From contig ONMU01000016.1 in NCBI GenBank assembly GCA_900319035.1, positions 1 through 64,000 of the forward strand: a DNA stretch of 64,000 nt. The letters are read 5' to 3'. Position numbers and translations under genes: made by a program. A model generated the notes under the pieces. It had not been told where the DNA came from. It did no database searches and saw only the letters and a list, made by a program, of their open reading frames with translations. Shown here one piece after another: positions 27,169-35,188 of the stretch (its first letter is position 1; each line of letters starts with the position of its first letter). Source of the stretch: an uncultured Bacteroidales bacterium (GTDB taxonomy: Bacteria > Bacteroidota > Bacteroidia > Bacteroidales > Paludibacteraceae).

Positions 27169-28506
27169 ATGAAGGAAATCGTTTTTAAGCGCAAAATCTA
27201 TCAGAAAATGTTAGATTGGAAGCATGAATCACAAGGTGAAACGGCTCTTTTAATCGAAGGGGCAAGACGCGTTGGCAAAAGTACGATTGTTCGTGAGTTT
27301 GCACAAAATGAATACAAGTCATATGCTATCTTCGATTTCTCCAAAGCGACTAAAGGAGAGAAAGAATTGTTTGAGGATCTTTCCGACATGGATTTCTTCT
27401 TTAGCCGTCTTCGCGTGTTAAAAGACATCACTTTATACGAACGGGAAAGCGTGATCATCTTTGATGAAGTGCAAAAATATCCCATTGCGCGGCAAGCTAT
27501 CAAAGCCTTAGTGGAAGATGGCAGATATGATTATATCGAAACAGGTTCGCTAATCAGCATTCATAAGAATACAGAGAACATCATCATTCCCAGCGAAGAG
27601 GAATCTCTTGAAATGTATCCTATGGATTATGAGGAATTTCTATGGGCGATGGGGAATACCACCACGATGGATTTGCTCAAAGAAGCATGGGATAAGAAGC
27701 GCGGATTTGGCGATGATATCAACCGAAAGCTCATGCGCGATTTTCGGCTATATATGTTAGTTGGAGGAATGCCGCAGGCTGTGAATAAGTATATTGCGAC
27801 TAAGGATTTTGCAGCAGTGGACAAGGTGAAACGCGCTATTATTCGCCTCTACCAGCAGGATTTTATTAAGATTGATAAAACAGGAAAGGCGGAACGTCTA
27901 TTTATGGCTATTCCTGCGCAATTATCGAATAATGCGAATCGCTATCAGCCCACAACCGTTATTGATAAAACGCGCGCAGAACAGATAGAAAACCTTATTT
28001 TTCTAATGCAGGATAGTAAGACCGTCAATGTGGCCTATCATGCTGACGATCCGAATGTCGGCATGTCGCTTACTACCAATCAATCAGCCTATAAGATATT
28101 CTTATGCGACACCGGATTGTTTGTTACGCTTGCGTTTTGGGACAAATCCTTTACCGAAAATACGATCTATCAAAAATTGCTCAACGATAAGTTGGAAGCT
28201 AATTTGGGCTATGTGTATGAGAATGTCATTGCACAAATGATAGTGGCAAACGGCGATAAGTTATTCTACTACACTCTCCCTGATGGCAATAATCATAATT
28301 ATGAAGTTGACTTCTTGCTATCCCGAGGGAATAAGATTTGTCCGATTGAAGTCAAGTCATCCGGGTACAAAACACATGCTTCGTTGGATGCTTTCTGCGA
28401 GAAGTACTCTTCCCGTATCAATAATCGCTACTTGCTTTATACAAAAGATCTGCGAAAAGATGGAGAAACACTCCTTGTGCCGGTTTACATGACTCCGCTT
28501 TTGTAG
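27169..28506 (+). CDS. AAA ATPase with DUF4143 and a nuclease-like C-terminus
   Basis: A 445-aa protein of the archaeal-type ATPase/DUF4143 family. Walker A is EGARRVGKSTIV near residues 28-39; Walker B and sensor are VIIFDEVQKYP near 95-105, followed by YIETGSLISI. The DUF4143 region covers the second half, with a winged-helix-like segment. At the C-terminus, YEVDFLLSRGNKICPIEVKSS fits the PD-(D/E)xK-like pattern seen in this family (D then ExK). The gene stands alone between its own promoter and terminator and has lower GC and more AT-rich codons than its neighbours, suggesting mobility. Biological role unknown; these genes are often multi-copy. Confidence 0.88.
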   Translation: MKEIVFKRKIYQKMLDWKHESQGETALLIEGARRVGKSTIVREFAQNEYKSYAIFDFSKATKGEKELFEDLSDMDFFFSRLRVLKDITLYERESVIIFDEVQKYPIARQAIKALVEDGRYDYIETGSLISIHKNTENIIIPSEEESLEMYPMDYEEFLWAMGNTTTMDLLKEAWDKKRGFGDDINRKLMRDFRLYMLVGGMPQAVNKYIATKDFAAVDKVKRAIIRLYQQDFIKIDKTGKAERLFMAIPAQLSNNANRYQPTTVIDKTRAEQIENLIFLMQDSKTVNVAYHADDPNVGMSLTTNQSAYKIFLCDTGLFVTLAFWDKSFTENTIYQKLLNDKLEANLGYVYENVIAQMIVANGDKLFYYTLPDGNNHNYEVDFLLSRGNKICPIEVKSSGYKTHASLDAFCEKYSSRINNRYLLYTKDLRKDGETLLVPVYMTPLL

Positions 28507-28530
28507 TGCTTTTACTATAACAGCATACCA

Positions 28531-28567
28531 AAATCATCTTGCAGGGCAACTACAAGATGATTTTTTT
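28531..28567 (+). terminator. Terminator of the DUF4143 ATPase gene
   Basis: An 11-bp stem (AAATCATCTTG / CAAGATGATTT) with an 11-nt loop runs directly into a T7 tract, 24 bp after the stop codon. Confidence 0.9.
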
Positions 28568-28652
28568 GTATGGATTAGCGAGTTCACTATGCGTCTAACG
28601 AATCGCCGCAAGCTGCTCTTCATGCAAACGCTTCCGCTCTGCACGATTGTGT

Positions 28653-28699
28653 ACAAAAAACGATTTGCTTGCTTGAGTAAACTCAGACAGACAAATCGT
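28653..28699 (-). terminator. Minus-strand terminator next to the tRNA-Ser fragment
   Basis: ACGATTTG pairs with CAAATCGT across a second internal stem (TGAGT/ACTCA); on the minus strand it is followed by TTTTTTGT. It directly follows the truncated tRNA-Ser 3' copy and may be the original terminator of the tRNA gene. The stretch 28568-28652 holds nothing else I recognise. Confidence 0.7.
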
Positions 28700-28705
28700 C
28701 TTTTC

Positions 28706-28729
28706 TTTGCGGAAGAGGGGGGATTCGAA
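28706..28729 (-). repeat. Truncated duplicate of the tRNA-Ser 3' end
   Basis: These 24 bases are identical to 28830-28853, which cover the end of the acceptor stem, part of the T arm and six bases of downstream flank. Homology stops abruptly inside the T loop. This is the size and position expected of an integrase attachment-site duplicate, though only about 100 bp separate the copies and no integrase is present. Confidence 0.85.
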
Positions 28730-28806
28730 AATTGCGAAGCAATAATCGTTCGAGCGTAGCGAGATAAGAACCCCCGACCGAGGGTGAAGAACCCCGCTCT
28801 TTACGC

Positions 28807-28832
28807 AAAAAGGCACCGATTTGGTGCCTTTT
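28807..28832 (-). terminator. Terminator of tRNA-Ser
   Basis: AAAAGGCACC pairs with GGTGCCTTTT around a 5-nt loop, starting two bases after the tRNA discriminator base. Confidence 0.8.
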
Positions 28833-28833
28833 G

Positions 28834-28920
<87 letters not shown>

Positions 28921-29052
28921 ATCGCGTTCGGCAAATGGCTCGCAAATGAACTAAACCGCTACGCTAATTAGTTGGTGCGACCATTGCCTCCGCTCTTCCC
29001 AAAAATTAAAATTTTCGGGAGCCCAAATTGGGTTACTTGCTAAAAGCGGGTG

Positions 29053-29084
29053 CAAAGGTACTGCTTTTTTATGACATACGCAAA
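29053..29084 (-). promoter_or_regulatory. Promoter of tRNA-Ser
   Basis: On the minus strand TTTG (29084-29081), 20 bp, TACCTTTG (29060-29053) then CA. The spacer begins CGTATGTCA, as in the esterase promoter. Confidence 0.8.
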
Positions 29085-29100
29085 TTTTTTTGCACTTTTT

Positions 29101-29132
29101 TTTGTTTATTTGGCAAAAAAGTTGTAATTTTG
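29101..29132 (+). promoter_or_regulatory. Promoter of the CYTH gene
   Basis: TTTG (29101-29104), 20 bp, TAATTTTG (29125-29132) followed by CA; the start codon is 19 bp downstream. Divergent from the tRNA-Ser promoter. Confidence 0.7.
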
Positions 29133-29151
29133 CACTCAAATACGCATAATT

Positions 29152-29652
29152 ATGGCAAAAAACACCGAAATCGAACGAAAATTTTTGGTTAAGTCGGACG
29201 CTTTTATCGCTCAAGCGACGACGAGTTATGAAATCATGCAGGGTTATCTTTGCAAAGATCCCGAGAAGACCATTCGCGTACGCATACGAGACGCGCGCGC
29301 GTTCCTTACTATTAAATCTTCGCTTCTTCGAGACGGAATAGCGAAGTTCGAATGGGAAAAAGAGATCGACTTGTCGGACGCTAAAGAGCTGATGAAGATC
29401 TGCCTGCCCGGTGCAATTTGCAAAACGAGATACATCATAGAGGTGAAAGGACAAAGGACAATGGACAATGGACAAAGGACAATGGACAATGGACAAAGCC
29501 TCAAATGGGAAGTCGATGTCTTTCACGGGCGTCTGGAAGGAAGGGTGCTTGCGGAGATCGAGTTAAGCGACGAAGACGAAGCTTTTGAGCGTCCGGATTG
29601 GTTAGGAGAAGAAGTCACCGGTCAGCCGCAATACTACAACGCCAACATGTAA
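29152..29652 (+). CDS. CYTH domain protein (triphosphatase/CyaB-like)
   Basis: A 166-aa protein of the triphosphate-tunnel metalloenzyme superfamily. The diagnostic EIERKFLV motif is at residues 6-13. Tunnel-lining charged strands follow: KTIRVRIRDARAFLTIKS, AKFEWEKEIDL, KTRYIIEV, and the C-terminal WEVDVFHGRLEGRVLAEIEL. In bacteria such proteins hydrolyse inorganic triphosphate or thiamine triphosphate. A repeat-encoded insert GQRTMDNGQRTMDNGQS lies exactly between two tunnel strands, extending a beta-hairpin loop by about 17 residues. The gene converges on rlmN with a 25-bp gap. Substrate not determinable. Confidence 0.9.
   Translation: MAKNTEIERKFLVKSDAFIAQATTSYEIMQGYLCKDPEKTIRVRIRDARAFLTIKSSLLRDGIAKFEWEKEIDLSDAKELMKICLPGAICKTRYIIEVKGQRTMDNGQRTMDNGQSLKWEVDVFHGRLEGRVLAEIELSDEDEAFERPDWLGEEVTGQPQYYNANM
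29448..29497 (+). repeat. In-frame GGACAATGGACA array in the CYTH gene
   Basis: Six units of 7-8 bp (GGACAAA/GGACAATG). Shares an exact 19-base stretch with the insert in the TRAM-like domain of rimO. Confidence 0.92.
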
Positions 29653-29677
29653 ATTTAGGCGCAAAACGCTATGGATC

Positions 29678-30790
29678 TTACTGAAGAGAGTTGACAAGCA
29701 TGCCGCAGGCAGCAAGAATGTCTTCTCCTCGGGAACGACGGATAGTAGTAGTCAGCCCGTGATCCGTCAAATAGTCCCGTAACCACTCCATCTGTTTCTC
29801 ATTGGAGGGTTTGAAGCGTTTGGTATTCGTTTCAGACGGTTTGATCTCCTCTACTCCTTCGTGAAAACGGATGAGGTTAATGCGGCAGTTCAGCCCTTTG
29901 AGCAGACGGAGCAGTTCCTTGGCATGACGAGGCGTATCGTTCATCCCTGCCCAGCAGATATACTCAAAGCTCACACGACGTTGATGGGACCAATCATACT
30001 GCTTGAGTAGCGAGACGACCTGAGCGATGGACATCATCCGCTCGGCAGGCATGATCTCGGCACGCTCCAGAGGGAAGGGATTATGCATCGAAACCGCCAG
30101 ATGACATTCGCTCTCATCGAGGAAACGCTTCATTGCCGGAATGCCGACCGTAGAGACGGTGATACGCTTGGGCGACCATGCGCAGCCATAGGGCGCGGTC
30201 ATGATCTCCAAGGCACGAAGGACATTATCGAGGTTATCCATCGGTTCGCCTTCGCCCATCAGTACTAAGTTTGATAATGGTTTGAAATCGTTTGATGTTG
30301 TTTGAAAGTTATCGATTTCAAAAATCTGGTTAAGGATGTCAGCGGCAGAGAGGTGCCCATGGAAACCAAGTGTACCGGTCATACAGAAACGGCAACCCAT
30401 CTTACATCCTGCCTGCGAGGAGACGCAAAGCGTAGCCCGGTCGTCCTCGGGAATATAGACCGTTTCGATATAAGACCGCTGCGCTGACAGACCGTTGCAC
30501 TGACAGACCGTTGCACTGACAGACCGTCCTTCGGACTGTTGGATTTCAAAGAGGTACTTACGGGTACCATCGACGCTGACCGCTTCGCGCGTAGGCGCAT
30601 GTCTTCCTATTATATAGTTCGCCTTGAGCGCCTCGCGACCCTTGAGAGATATATTGGTCATCTCATCAAAAGAGCTCACGCGACGCACGTACAACCACTC
30701 GGCTAATTGCTTGCCAGCAAACTTCTGCAAACCGACGCTAAGCGCTACCTCTTGCAGCTCGGGCAATGTTTTTCCTAATAAACACTCCAT
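29678..30790 (-). CDS. rlmN: Dual-specificity RNA methyltransferase RlmN
   Basis: A radical-SAM enzyme methylating A2503 of 23S rRNA and A37 of some tRNAs. Motifs: the CxxxCxxC in CKMGCRFCMTGTLGF, LCVSSQAG upstream of it, MGEGEPMDN, and the catalytic C-terminal cysteine in ILAACGML. I place the start at the ATG at 30790 (MECLLGKTLPELQ). A longer frame begins at 30826, but its first 12 residues are translated from an AATTACG repeat. Two further repeat-derived inserts are visible: a Cys/Ser-rich segment (SVSATVCQCNGLSAQRS) before the YIETVYIPEDD strand, and NFQTTSNDFKPLSN before VLMGEGEP. It is the last gene of a minus-strand group led from 33.6 kb. Confidence 0.95.
   Translation of the reverse strand: MECLLGKTLPELQEVALSVGLQKFAGKQLAEWLYVRRVSSFDEMTNISLKGREALKANYIIGRHAPTREAVSVDGTRKYLFEIQQSEGRSVSATVCQCNGLSAQRSYIETVYIPEDDRATLCVSSQAGCKMGCRFCMTGTLGFHGHLSAADILNQIFEIDNFQTTSNDFKPLSNLVLMGEGEPMDNLDNVLRALEIMTAPYGCAWSPKRITVSTVGIPAMKRFLDESECHLAVSMHNPFPLERAEIMPAERMMSIAQVVSLLKQYDWSHQRRVSFEYICWAGMNDTPRHAKELLRLLKGLNCRINLIRFHEGVEEIKPSETNTKRFKPSNEKQMEWLRDYLTDHGLTTTIRRSRGEDILAACGMLVNSLQ
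30270..30308 (-). repeat. In-frame GTTTGATGTTGTTTGA-type repeat in rlmN
   Basis: Degenerate copies of TTTGATGTTG/TTTGAAATCG encode NFQTTSNDF on the minus strand. The same family is expanded at 41059-41150 in front of the M23-like gene. Confidence 0.8.
30484..30531 (-). repeat. In-frame 16-bp tandem repeat in rlmN
   Basis: Three units of CTGACAGACCGTTGCA (plus-strand reading), the last diverging at its end, encode a Ser/Cys-containing insert. The unit is not a multiple of three but the total keeps frame. Confidence 0.9.
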
Positions 30791-30794
30791 TCCC

Positions 30795-30823
30795 TTCGTA
30801 ATTCGTAATTCGTAATTCGTAAT
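30795..30823 (-). repeat. AATTCGT repeat between the MscS and rlmN genes
   Basis: Four copies of about 7 bp (TTCGTAA) fill the gap between the MscS stop and the rlmN ATG, adding spurious upstream in-frame codons to rlmN. Confidence 0.85.
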
Positions 30824-30825
30824 CA

Positions 30826-31824
30826 CTACTTTACCATCGTAACATCCAGATGCGGGTAGGCAAAGGTGAAGCCTTGCGGCGGAAGTTCGGTATAGAAACG
30901 CTCTTGGAGGTCAAAGAAGACCGGCCAATAGTCATCGCTACGTACCCAGACACGCACCACAAACGTGATGTCATTCGAGTTAAGCGATTTGAGCGCTACG
31001 AAAGGTGCCGGTATCGCGTCCATACGATAATTGACGGTAGAGAGCTGGTAGGCGGTTATTTTCAGTTCGTCGTACAGTTTCTTCATATCCGTATCCGCCT
31101 GCAACACACGTGGGTCACTATTGAGGATCGCTAAGATAGCGGCTTTGCAAGCAGCGGCATCCACGCCATACGAGACGCTGACCGACCACTCCACCCTTCG
31201 CAAAGGACGACCGTTGTAATTATGGATCACGCCATTAGAGAGCGCACCGTTCGGCAGGATCACCACGCGGTTATCGGGCGTGAGGATCTTGGTGGCGGTG
31301 ATATTGACCTCTACCACTTTGCCCATTGTCCCTTGTGCCTCTATGAAATCACCCGCCTTAAAGGGCTTGAAGGCAAGAATCATCAGTCCTCCTGCGAAAT
31401 TCTGCACGGTGCCGGAGAGCGCCATACCGATTGCCAAACCTCCGGCAGCTAACAGTGCCGCCAAAGAGGTGGTGTCCACACCTAAGGTGCTGACGCTCAC
31501 GATGGTCAACAAGATGACCACGGATATATTGACAAACGAGATGATGAACGAAGCGATGGTAGGCTCGGTCTTACGACGCTCAAAACGCCGATGGAGCAAC
31601 GTGCGAACCCAACGAAGGAGCATCATGCCCACAAAGAAAATAGCCAACGCCGCCAATACCTTGATACCAAAGGTGACCAGCGATTCAATGGTCATATGCA
31701 GAAACCCGTGCGGGTCTTCTCTTGCCAATTCGACCATCTGCCGGGCGTTAGCACGAATCGAATCCTGACGCTGCTGGATCTGCTCCGCCGTTAGGGCTTG
31801 CAATAAAATAGTAAGAATACTCAT
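30826..31824 (-). CDS. Small-conductance mechanosensitive channel (MscS family)
   Basis: A 332-aa membrane protein that releases solutes under hypo-osmotic stress. After a short amphipathic N-terminus (EQIQQRQDSIRANARQMVELA) come about three membrane helices. The pore helix TM3 is LAALLAAGGLAIGMALSGTVQNFAGGLMILAFKPFKAGDFIE, the classic MscS Gly/Ala pattern. The beta domain contains TMGKVVEVNITATKILTPDN and VVILPNGALSNGVI. It lies 3 bp downstream of the DUF4293 gene, so they are probably co-translated. Near-family length. Paralogue type unknown. Confidence 0.94.
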   Translation of the reverse strand: MSILTILLQALTAEQIQQRQDSIRANARQMVELAREDPHGFLHMTIESLVTFGIKVLAALAIFFVGMMLLRWVRTLLHRRFERRKTEPTIASFIISFVNISVVILLTIVSVSTLGVDTTSLAALLAAGGLAIGMALSGTVQNFAGGLMILAFKPFKAGDFIEAQGTMGKVVEVNITATKILTPDNRVVILPNGALSNGVIHNYNGRPLRRVEWSVSVSYGVDAAACKAAILAILNSDPRVLQADTDMKKLYDELKITAYQLSTVNYRMDAIPAPFVALKSLNSNDITFVVRVWVRSDDYWPVFFDLQERFYTELPPQGFTFAYPHLDVTMVK

Positions 31825-31827
31825 CGT

Positions 31828-32313
31828 TTAACGGATTCTGTCGGCAGCACGAACGAGTGCCTCATCCTTAAGGATGCGCCGTGTAGCCATGAGGGTTAAT
31901 ACAAAACAAACGAGCGGGAACGAAGCCCATGGAAGAATATGCCAATCCACTCCTAACGCCAGTTTTGCCTGCCAGATATAGATGGCGAGCACGCCGTAGT
32001 AGCCTAAACAGAGCAACGCAAGGAAGATATTGAGCCGTGCCTGCAGCAGACGTTTCTTATAAAGAAAGATGTCCACCAGTGCCAAAAGGGGGATTAAAGC
32101 CGTAGTGACCAATAGTCCCCAAAGGCCTTGAAGACAAACAACCGGCTGGCAGTCCTCGTTGGTGACTAACTCCAGTCCGGACGCACTTAAATTATAGATA
32201 CGCAACTCTGCGGCTTCTTCGGGTGTCACGAGTTGGATTACCGGTTTGAAGCACAACGTGATTCCCAAGATCACGATCGCTAATAAATAAAGCGTCTGAA
32301 TTCGTTGAATCAT
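31828..32313 (-). CDS. DUF4293 family membrane protein
   Basis: A 161-aa integral membrane protein of unknown function found across Bacteroidetes. It begins MIQRIQTLYLLAIVILGITLCF, a pattern diagnostic of DUF4293, and has four predicted membrane helices: about 8-26, 64-85, 93-112 and 125-145. It ends in a charged tail (RRILKDEALVRAADRIR), likely cytoplasmic. It is tightly packed in front of the mscS-like gene. The upstream gap to the secreted protein gene contains an AAAATT short repeat. No role can be inferred. Confidence 0.88.
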   Translation of the reverse strand: MIQRIQTLYLLAIVILGITLCFKPVIQLVTPEEAAELRIYNLSASGLELVTNEDCQPVVCLQGLWGLLVTTALIPLLALVDIFLYKKRLLQARLNIFLALLCLGYYGVLAIYIWQAKLALGVDWHILPWASFPLVCFVLTLMATRRILKDEALVRAADRIR

Positions 32314-32326
32314 AGAAAATTAAAAA

Positions 32327-33169
32327 TTAAAAATCGTGAACTAAACGAACCGAGATAGCGTTCTGACGACCGTTGCTGTAATGCGGATTGAGGCCGTAGT
32401 CGCTGATGTACAGGAAGTACGCGTTTATGTCCGACGATGGTGTAGCAGACCAATAGAAGCCTGCCAAGTTGACATTGATCACCTCCTCCGTTCCGTTGCG
32501 GTTACCCGGAGCAGGCAGGAAAACAGCACCGGCTTCCTCCATCGTTTTCCACTGTTCAGCCGTATAAGTATTGAAAGAAAAGCGTCCGCCATCATTATTG
32601 TTATAATATCCTTCTTCACTATAATTAAGACCGTTATCCGTATCCGTGAATTTATCACCTGCCCAATCATCAGGAAGCACAATAGTTCCGTTTACCCCAT
32701 TAACAGAACCCATGCCAAATAGGTGCGCAGCATCAGTACGACGACAGAACAGATATTCCCATTCGTCTTTGGTCAACGTGCGCCAACCTTCTCCTATATT
32801 ATTACCCCAATCGTTAAAGGTAGGATAATCTTCAGAGATCGTGCTTGTATTAATCGGATTATTGCCCGTTCCCCAGCCGAATAAATCTATCCAGCCGCTG
32901 TAGGAATCGGATATATTGGAGTTTGCACCGCCTATCGTGTCATACTGGTTCTCCGCAAAGCGCCATGTTTGGGTGCTTGCTTGGTATTGCAGGTTGCCAT
33001 GCGCGAAATACACTTTCTTAGATTCACCTACCGAGAACTCGGCGGGCGGTGCCACCGTACTGATACTATCGGCTTGTAACACTTCACCATTACTCAGATA
33101 GATGTAAAACCTCGCCGAAACGTTTGCCGTCATCATCAAGGCGATGACTGCCATAAAGATCTTCTTCAT
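32327..33169 (-). CDS. Secreted protein with a paralogous FGE/SUMF-like domain
   Basis: A 280-aa exported protein. The signal peptide is MKKIFMAVIALMMTANVSA. The mature N-terminus FYIYLSNGEVLQADSISTV resembles the short YxxDG-xxxxxDSI motif common in exported Bacteroidales proteins. The rest resembles the Fibrobacter succinogenes major paralogous domain/SUMF fold: SVGESKKVYFAHGNLQYQAS, WIDLFGWGTGNNP, GEGWRTLTKDEWEYLFCRR, FYWSATPSSD and AISVRLVHDF. The substrate or partner is unknown. It follows the small secreted protein gene after 13 bp. Fold assignment moderate; function unknown. Confidence 0.75.
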   Translation of the reverse strand: MKKIFMAVIALMMTANVSARFYIYLSNGEVLQADSISTVAPPAEFSVGESKKVYFAHGNLQYQASTQTWRFAENQYDTIGGANSNISDSYSGWIDLFGWGTGNNPINTSTISEDYPTFNDWGNNIGEGWRTLTKDEWEYLFCRRTDAAHLFGMGSVNGVNGTIVLPDDWAGDKFTDTDNGLNYSEEGYYNNNDGGRFSFNTYTAEQWKTMEEAGAVFLPAPGNRNGTEEVINVNLAGFYWSATPSSDINAYFLYISDYGLNPHYSNGRQNAISVRLVHDF

Positions 33170-33182
33170 AATTCGTATTGTT

Positions 33183-33590
33183 TTATTTGTTTGTTATTAC
33201 TTTATTACCGCGAATATCGTACTCTACTACCCCGCCGTCTTGTGTATGCAGGCGGAGAATCACCTGTCCGTCACGCATTATTTTCTCTACACTCCTAACA
33301 AGTGTGCCTTCTGCACGCTCAACATCCGACGGCACTTCGCCTGAGTCAACCATCGAAAAGGATATACTTCTGATGCCGTTGATTTGTGCTTCGGGAATAT
33401 CCACCGACAGCGACTGACCATGCTGCAATAGTATTAAATCTGTTACATTGGTAGCGTCTAACTCTACCACCTGCCGGCTTCCGTCCGTGCCATACACAAT
33501 CATCGCAGGCACAAGAGAAGGAGTCTCTGCACTCACCATCACCGCCATTGTTATCAATAGTAGCGGGAGAAAAAGAAATTTCTTCATCAT
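33183..33590 (-). CDS. Small exported protein of unknown function
   Basis: A 135-aa protein with a clear signal peptide (MMKKFLFLPLLLITMAVMVSA). The mature part contains AMIVYGTDGSRQVVELDATNV and INGIRSISFSM, echoing the DG...DSI/F motif of the next gene. Its C-terminus IMRDGQVILRLHTQDGGVVEYDIRGNKV resembles the sorting-like tails with GQ-(L/V)-(F/I)-x-R and Y-D-(A/I)-R-G seen on the lyase fusion at 18.4 kb. First gene of its minus-strand group, behind a promoter at 33.63 kb. No family recognised. Confidence 0.7.
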   Translation of the reverse strand: MMKKFLFLPLLLITMAVMVSAETPSLVPAMIVYGTDGSRQVVELDATNVTDLILLQHGQSLSVDIPEAQINGIRSISFSMVDSGEVPSDVERAEGTLVRSVEKIMRDGQVILRLHTQDGGVVEYDIRGNKVITNK

Positions 33591-33627
33591 AAGTATAATT
33601 ATTTTGTTATCAATAATCTTTGCGGTG

Positions 33628-33659
33628 CAAAGGTACGCAAAATTTTTGATATATGCAAG
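33628..33659 (-). promoter_or_regulatory. Promoter of the secreted proteins-DUF4293-MscS-rlmN group
   Basis: On the minus strand CTTG (33659-33656), 20 bp, TACCTTTG (33635-33628) then CA, with CATATATCA in the spacer. Confidence 0.75.
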
Positions 33660-33700
33660 AAAAAAGAGAAAAATTAAAAATTTTTGTCGTTAGTCGTTAG

Positions 33701-34225
33701 TCATTCCTTCATGGCTTCTTCGAGGGAAGCACATTTGTCACCATGGGCGTTGATCCAACCGACCTGTTTGGCAGGGTTACCGACCATGAGGGCATACGCA
33801 GGTACGTCTTTGGTGACGACCGAACCGGCACCTATAAGGCAGTACTCGCCGAGCGTGTGACCGCAAACGATAGTCGCGTTAGCGCCGACGGATGCACCTC
33901 GTTTGATGATCGTCTCGCGGTACTCATCCTTGCGGCTGACCGCAGCACGAGGATTGATGACATTGGTGAAGACCATCGACGGACCGAGAAACACATCATC
34001 TTCGCAACGCACACCTGTATAGACGGAGACGTTGTTCTGGATCTTACAATTACGGCCGAGCACCACATCCGGCGAGATCACCACGTTCTGACCGATATTA
34101 CAGTCCTCACCGATGATGCAGCCTTTCATAATATGGCTGAAATGCCAGATCTTGGTTCCTTTGCCGATTTGGCAACCTTCGTCCACGTAGGACGACTCAT
34201 GTACAAAAACATTTTCCATTATCAT
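33701..34225 (-). CDS. Left-handed beta-helix acyltransferase (WbpD/WlbB-like)
   Basis: A 174-aa hexapeptide-repeat transferase. Imperfect [LIV]-G-x4 repeats run from VDEGCQIGKGTKIWHFSHI through IIGEDCNIGQNVVISPDVVLGRNCKIQNNVSV to SVGANATIVCGHTLGEYCLIGAGSVVTKDVPAYALMVGNPAKQVGW. The IWHFSH start and VFTNVINPRA segment match UDP-GlcNAc(3NH2)A N-acetyltransferases used in surface-glycan sugars. The start at 34225 overlaps the upstream stop as ATGA; an alternative ATG is 6 bp downstream. It ends the minus-strand group led by fumarase. Substrate is inferred from family only. Confidence 0.86.
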   Translation of the reverse strand: MIMENVFVHESSYVDEGCQIGKGTKIWHFSHIMKGCIIGEDCNIGQNVVISPDVVLGRNCKIQNNVSVYTGVRCEDDVFLGPSMVFTNVINPRAAVSRKDEYRETIIKRGASVGANATIVCGHTLGEYCLIGAGSVVTKDVPAYALMVGNPAKQVGWINAHGDKCASLEEAMKE

Positions 34226-35187
34226 TTGTCTTTTATTATAAACATCGTATGTGTCTTGCTTGCGAAAATACCGTAACCGTTTTTCACATTGCTATAGACG
34301 ATCAGTGGTTCCTCCAGACTCATACCGGAGGCAAAGCCGGAGAACTCGCCTTGCTGGCGAACATAATCCTTCATGGATTCGTAGTAGTAGTTATAGGTCT
34401 CGCTACGTACCTCAAAATCGAGGATGAGCGAATCGACGGTATAGGTATAGGTTGTATCGCCTGACTTGATGGTACTCTTAGCTCCAGTACAGAGGGTGAT
34501 GTCCGTTCGTTTGCCCGAAGGATAGTTCGTTCGGAAGAAGAGATAACCCTCGTCGTTGGAGTAATGGGCGTCATAATAGAGGTTAATGCGGTTTTCGGAG
34601 AGGGCAAACAGCTCGTCCTTGGAGTACACGCCCCGACCATAGAATTTTGTCTTGGTGGTATCTTGGGTACGGGTGATATAGGCTACGCTGTTGACCCCTA
34701 CGAGCTGATCGGCATAAGGATAGTCCGGCATCAGAAGGGACAGATGATACTCCATTAGTCCGTTGCGGTCTGTATCTTTCTTGAGCGACTCGATGGTAGG
34801 CACGAGCTTCGGAAGGATGAACTCCTTCGCTGTAATGGTGGGATAGTCGGGATGCGAGACAGTGATGCGCATCGTATCCCCTGCCGGTATGGGGTTTGCA
34901 AGAGTGAGGTAATGCCAGTAGTTCGAGATGGAGTCCTTCACGATCCGACATTCACCGGAAGAGAGACTCAACTCAATCAACACGTTCTTCAGCGTCTCGG
35001 GGTTCGTCTTCGAGTTATCGACGATCGAATGCGAGCTGTTGATATAACATACGAGCCTCTTGGTGCCCGATTGCGGCATCGCTTCAAGCACCAATACCGG
35101 CGCAGTCTCTTTGCCGGAATAGGAGATCTCACTCTCGCAGGAGACGAGCAGCGGAAGAAGGAAGAATATGTATATCAATCGTTTCAT
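34222..35187 (-). CDS. DUF4249 family lipoprotein
   Basis: A 321-aa lipoprotein: signal peptide MKRLIYIFFLLPLLVSCE with the lipobox cysteine at residue 17. The family pattern is clear: APVLVLEAMP, the VLIELSLSSGECR region, GDTMRITVSHPDYPTITAKEFILPKLVPTIES, then late YYYESMKDYVRQQGEFSGFASGMSLEEPLIVYSNVKNGYGIFAS. DUF4249 proteins are normally encoded directly after a TonB-dependent receptor, as here with 1 bp between them, and are taken to be its surface-exposed partner. Transport substrate unknown. Confidence 0.92.
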   Translation of the reverse strand: MKRLIYIFFLLPLLVSCESEISYSGKETAPVLVLEAMPQSGTKRLVCYINSSHSIVDNSKTNPETLKNVLIELSLSSGECRIVKDSISNYWHYLTLANPIPAGDTMRITVSHPDYPTITAKEFILPKLVPTIESLKKDTDRNGLMEYHLSLLMPDYPYADQLVGVNSVAYITRTQDTTKTKFYGRGVYSKDELFALSENRINLYYDAHYSNDEGYLFFRTNYPSGKRTDITLCTGAKSTIKSGDTTYTYTVDSLILDFEVRSETYNYYYESMKDYVRQQGEFSGFASGMSLEEPLIVYSNVKNGYGIFASKTHTMFIIKDK

Positions 35188-35188
35188 C

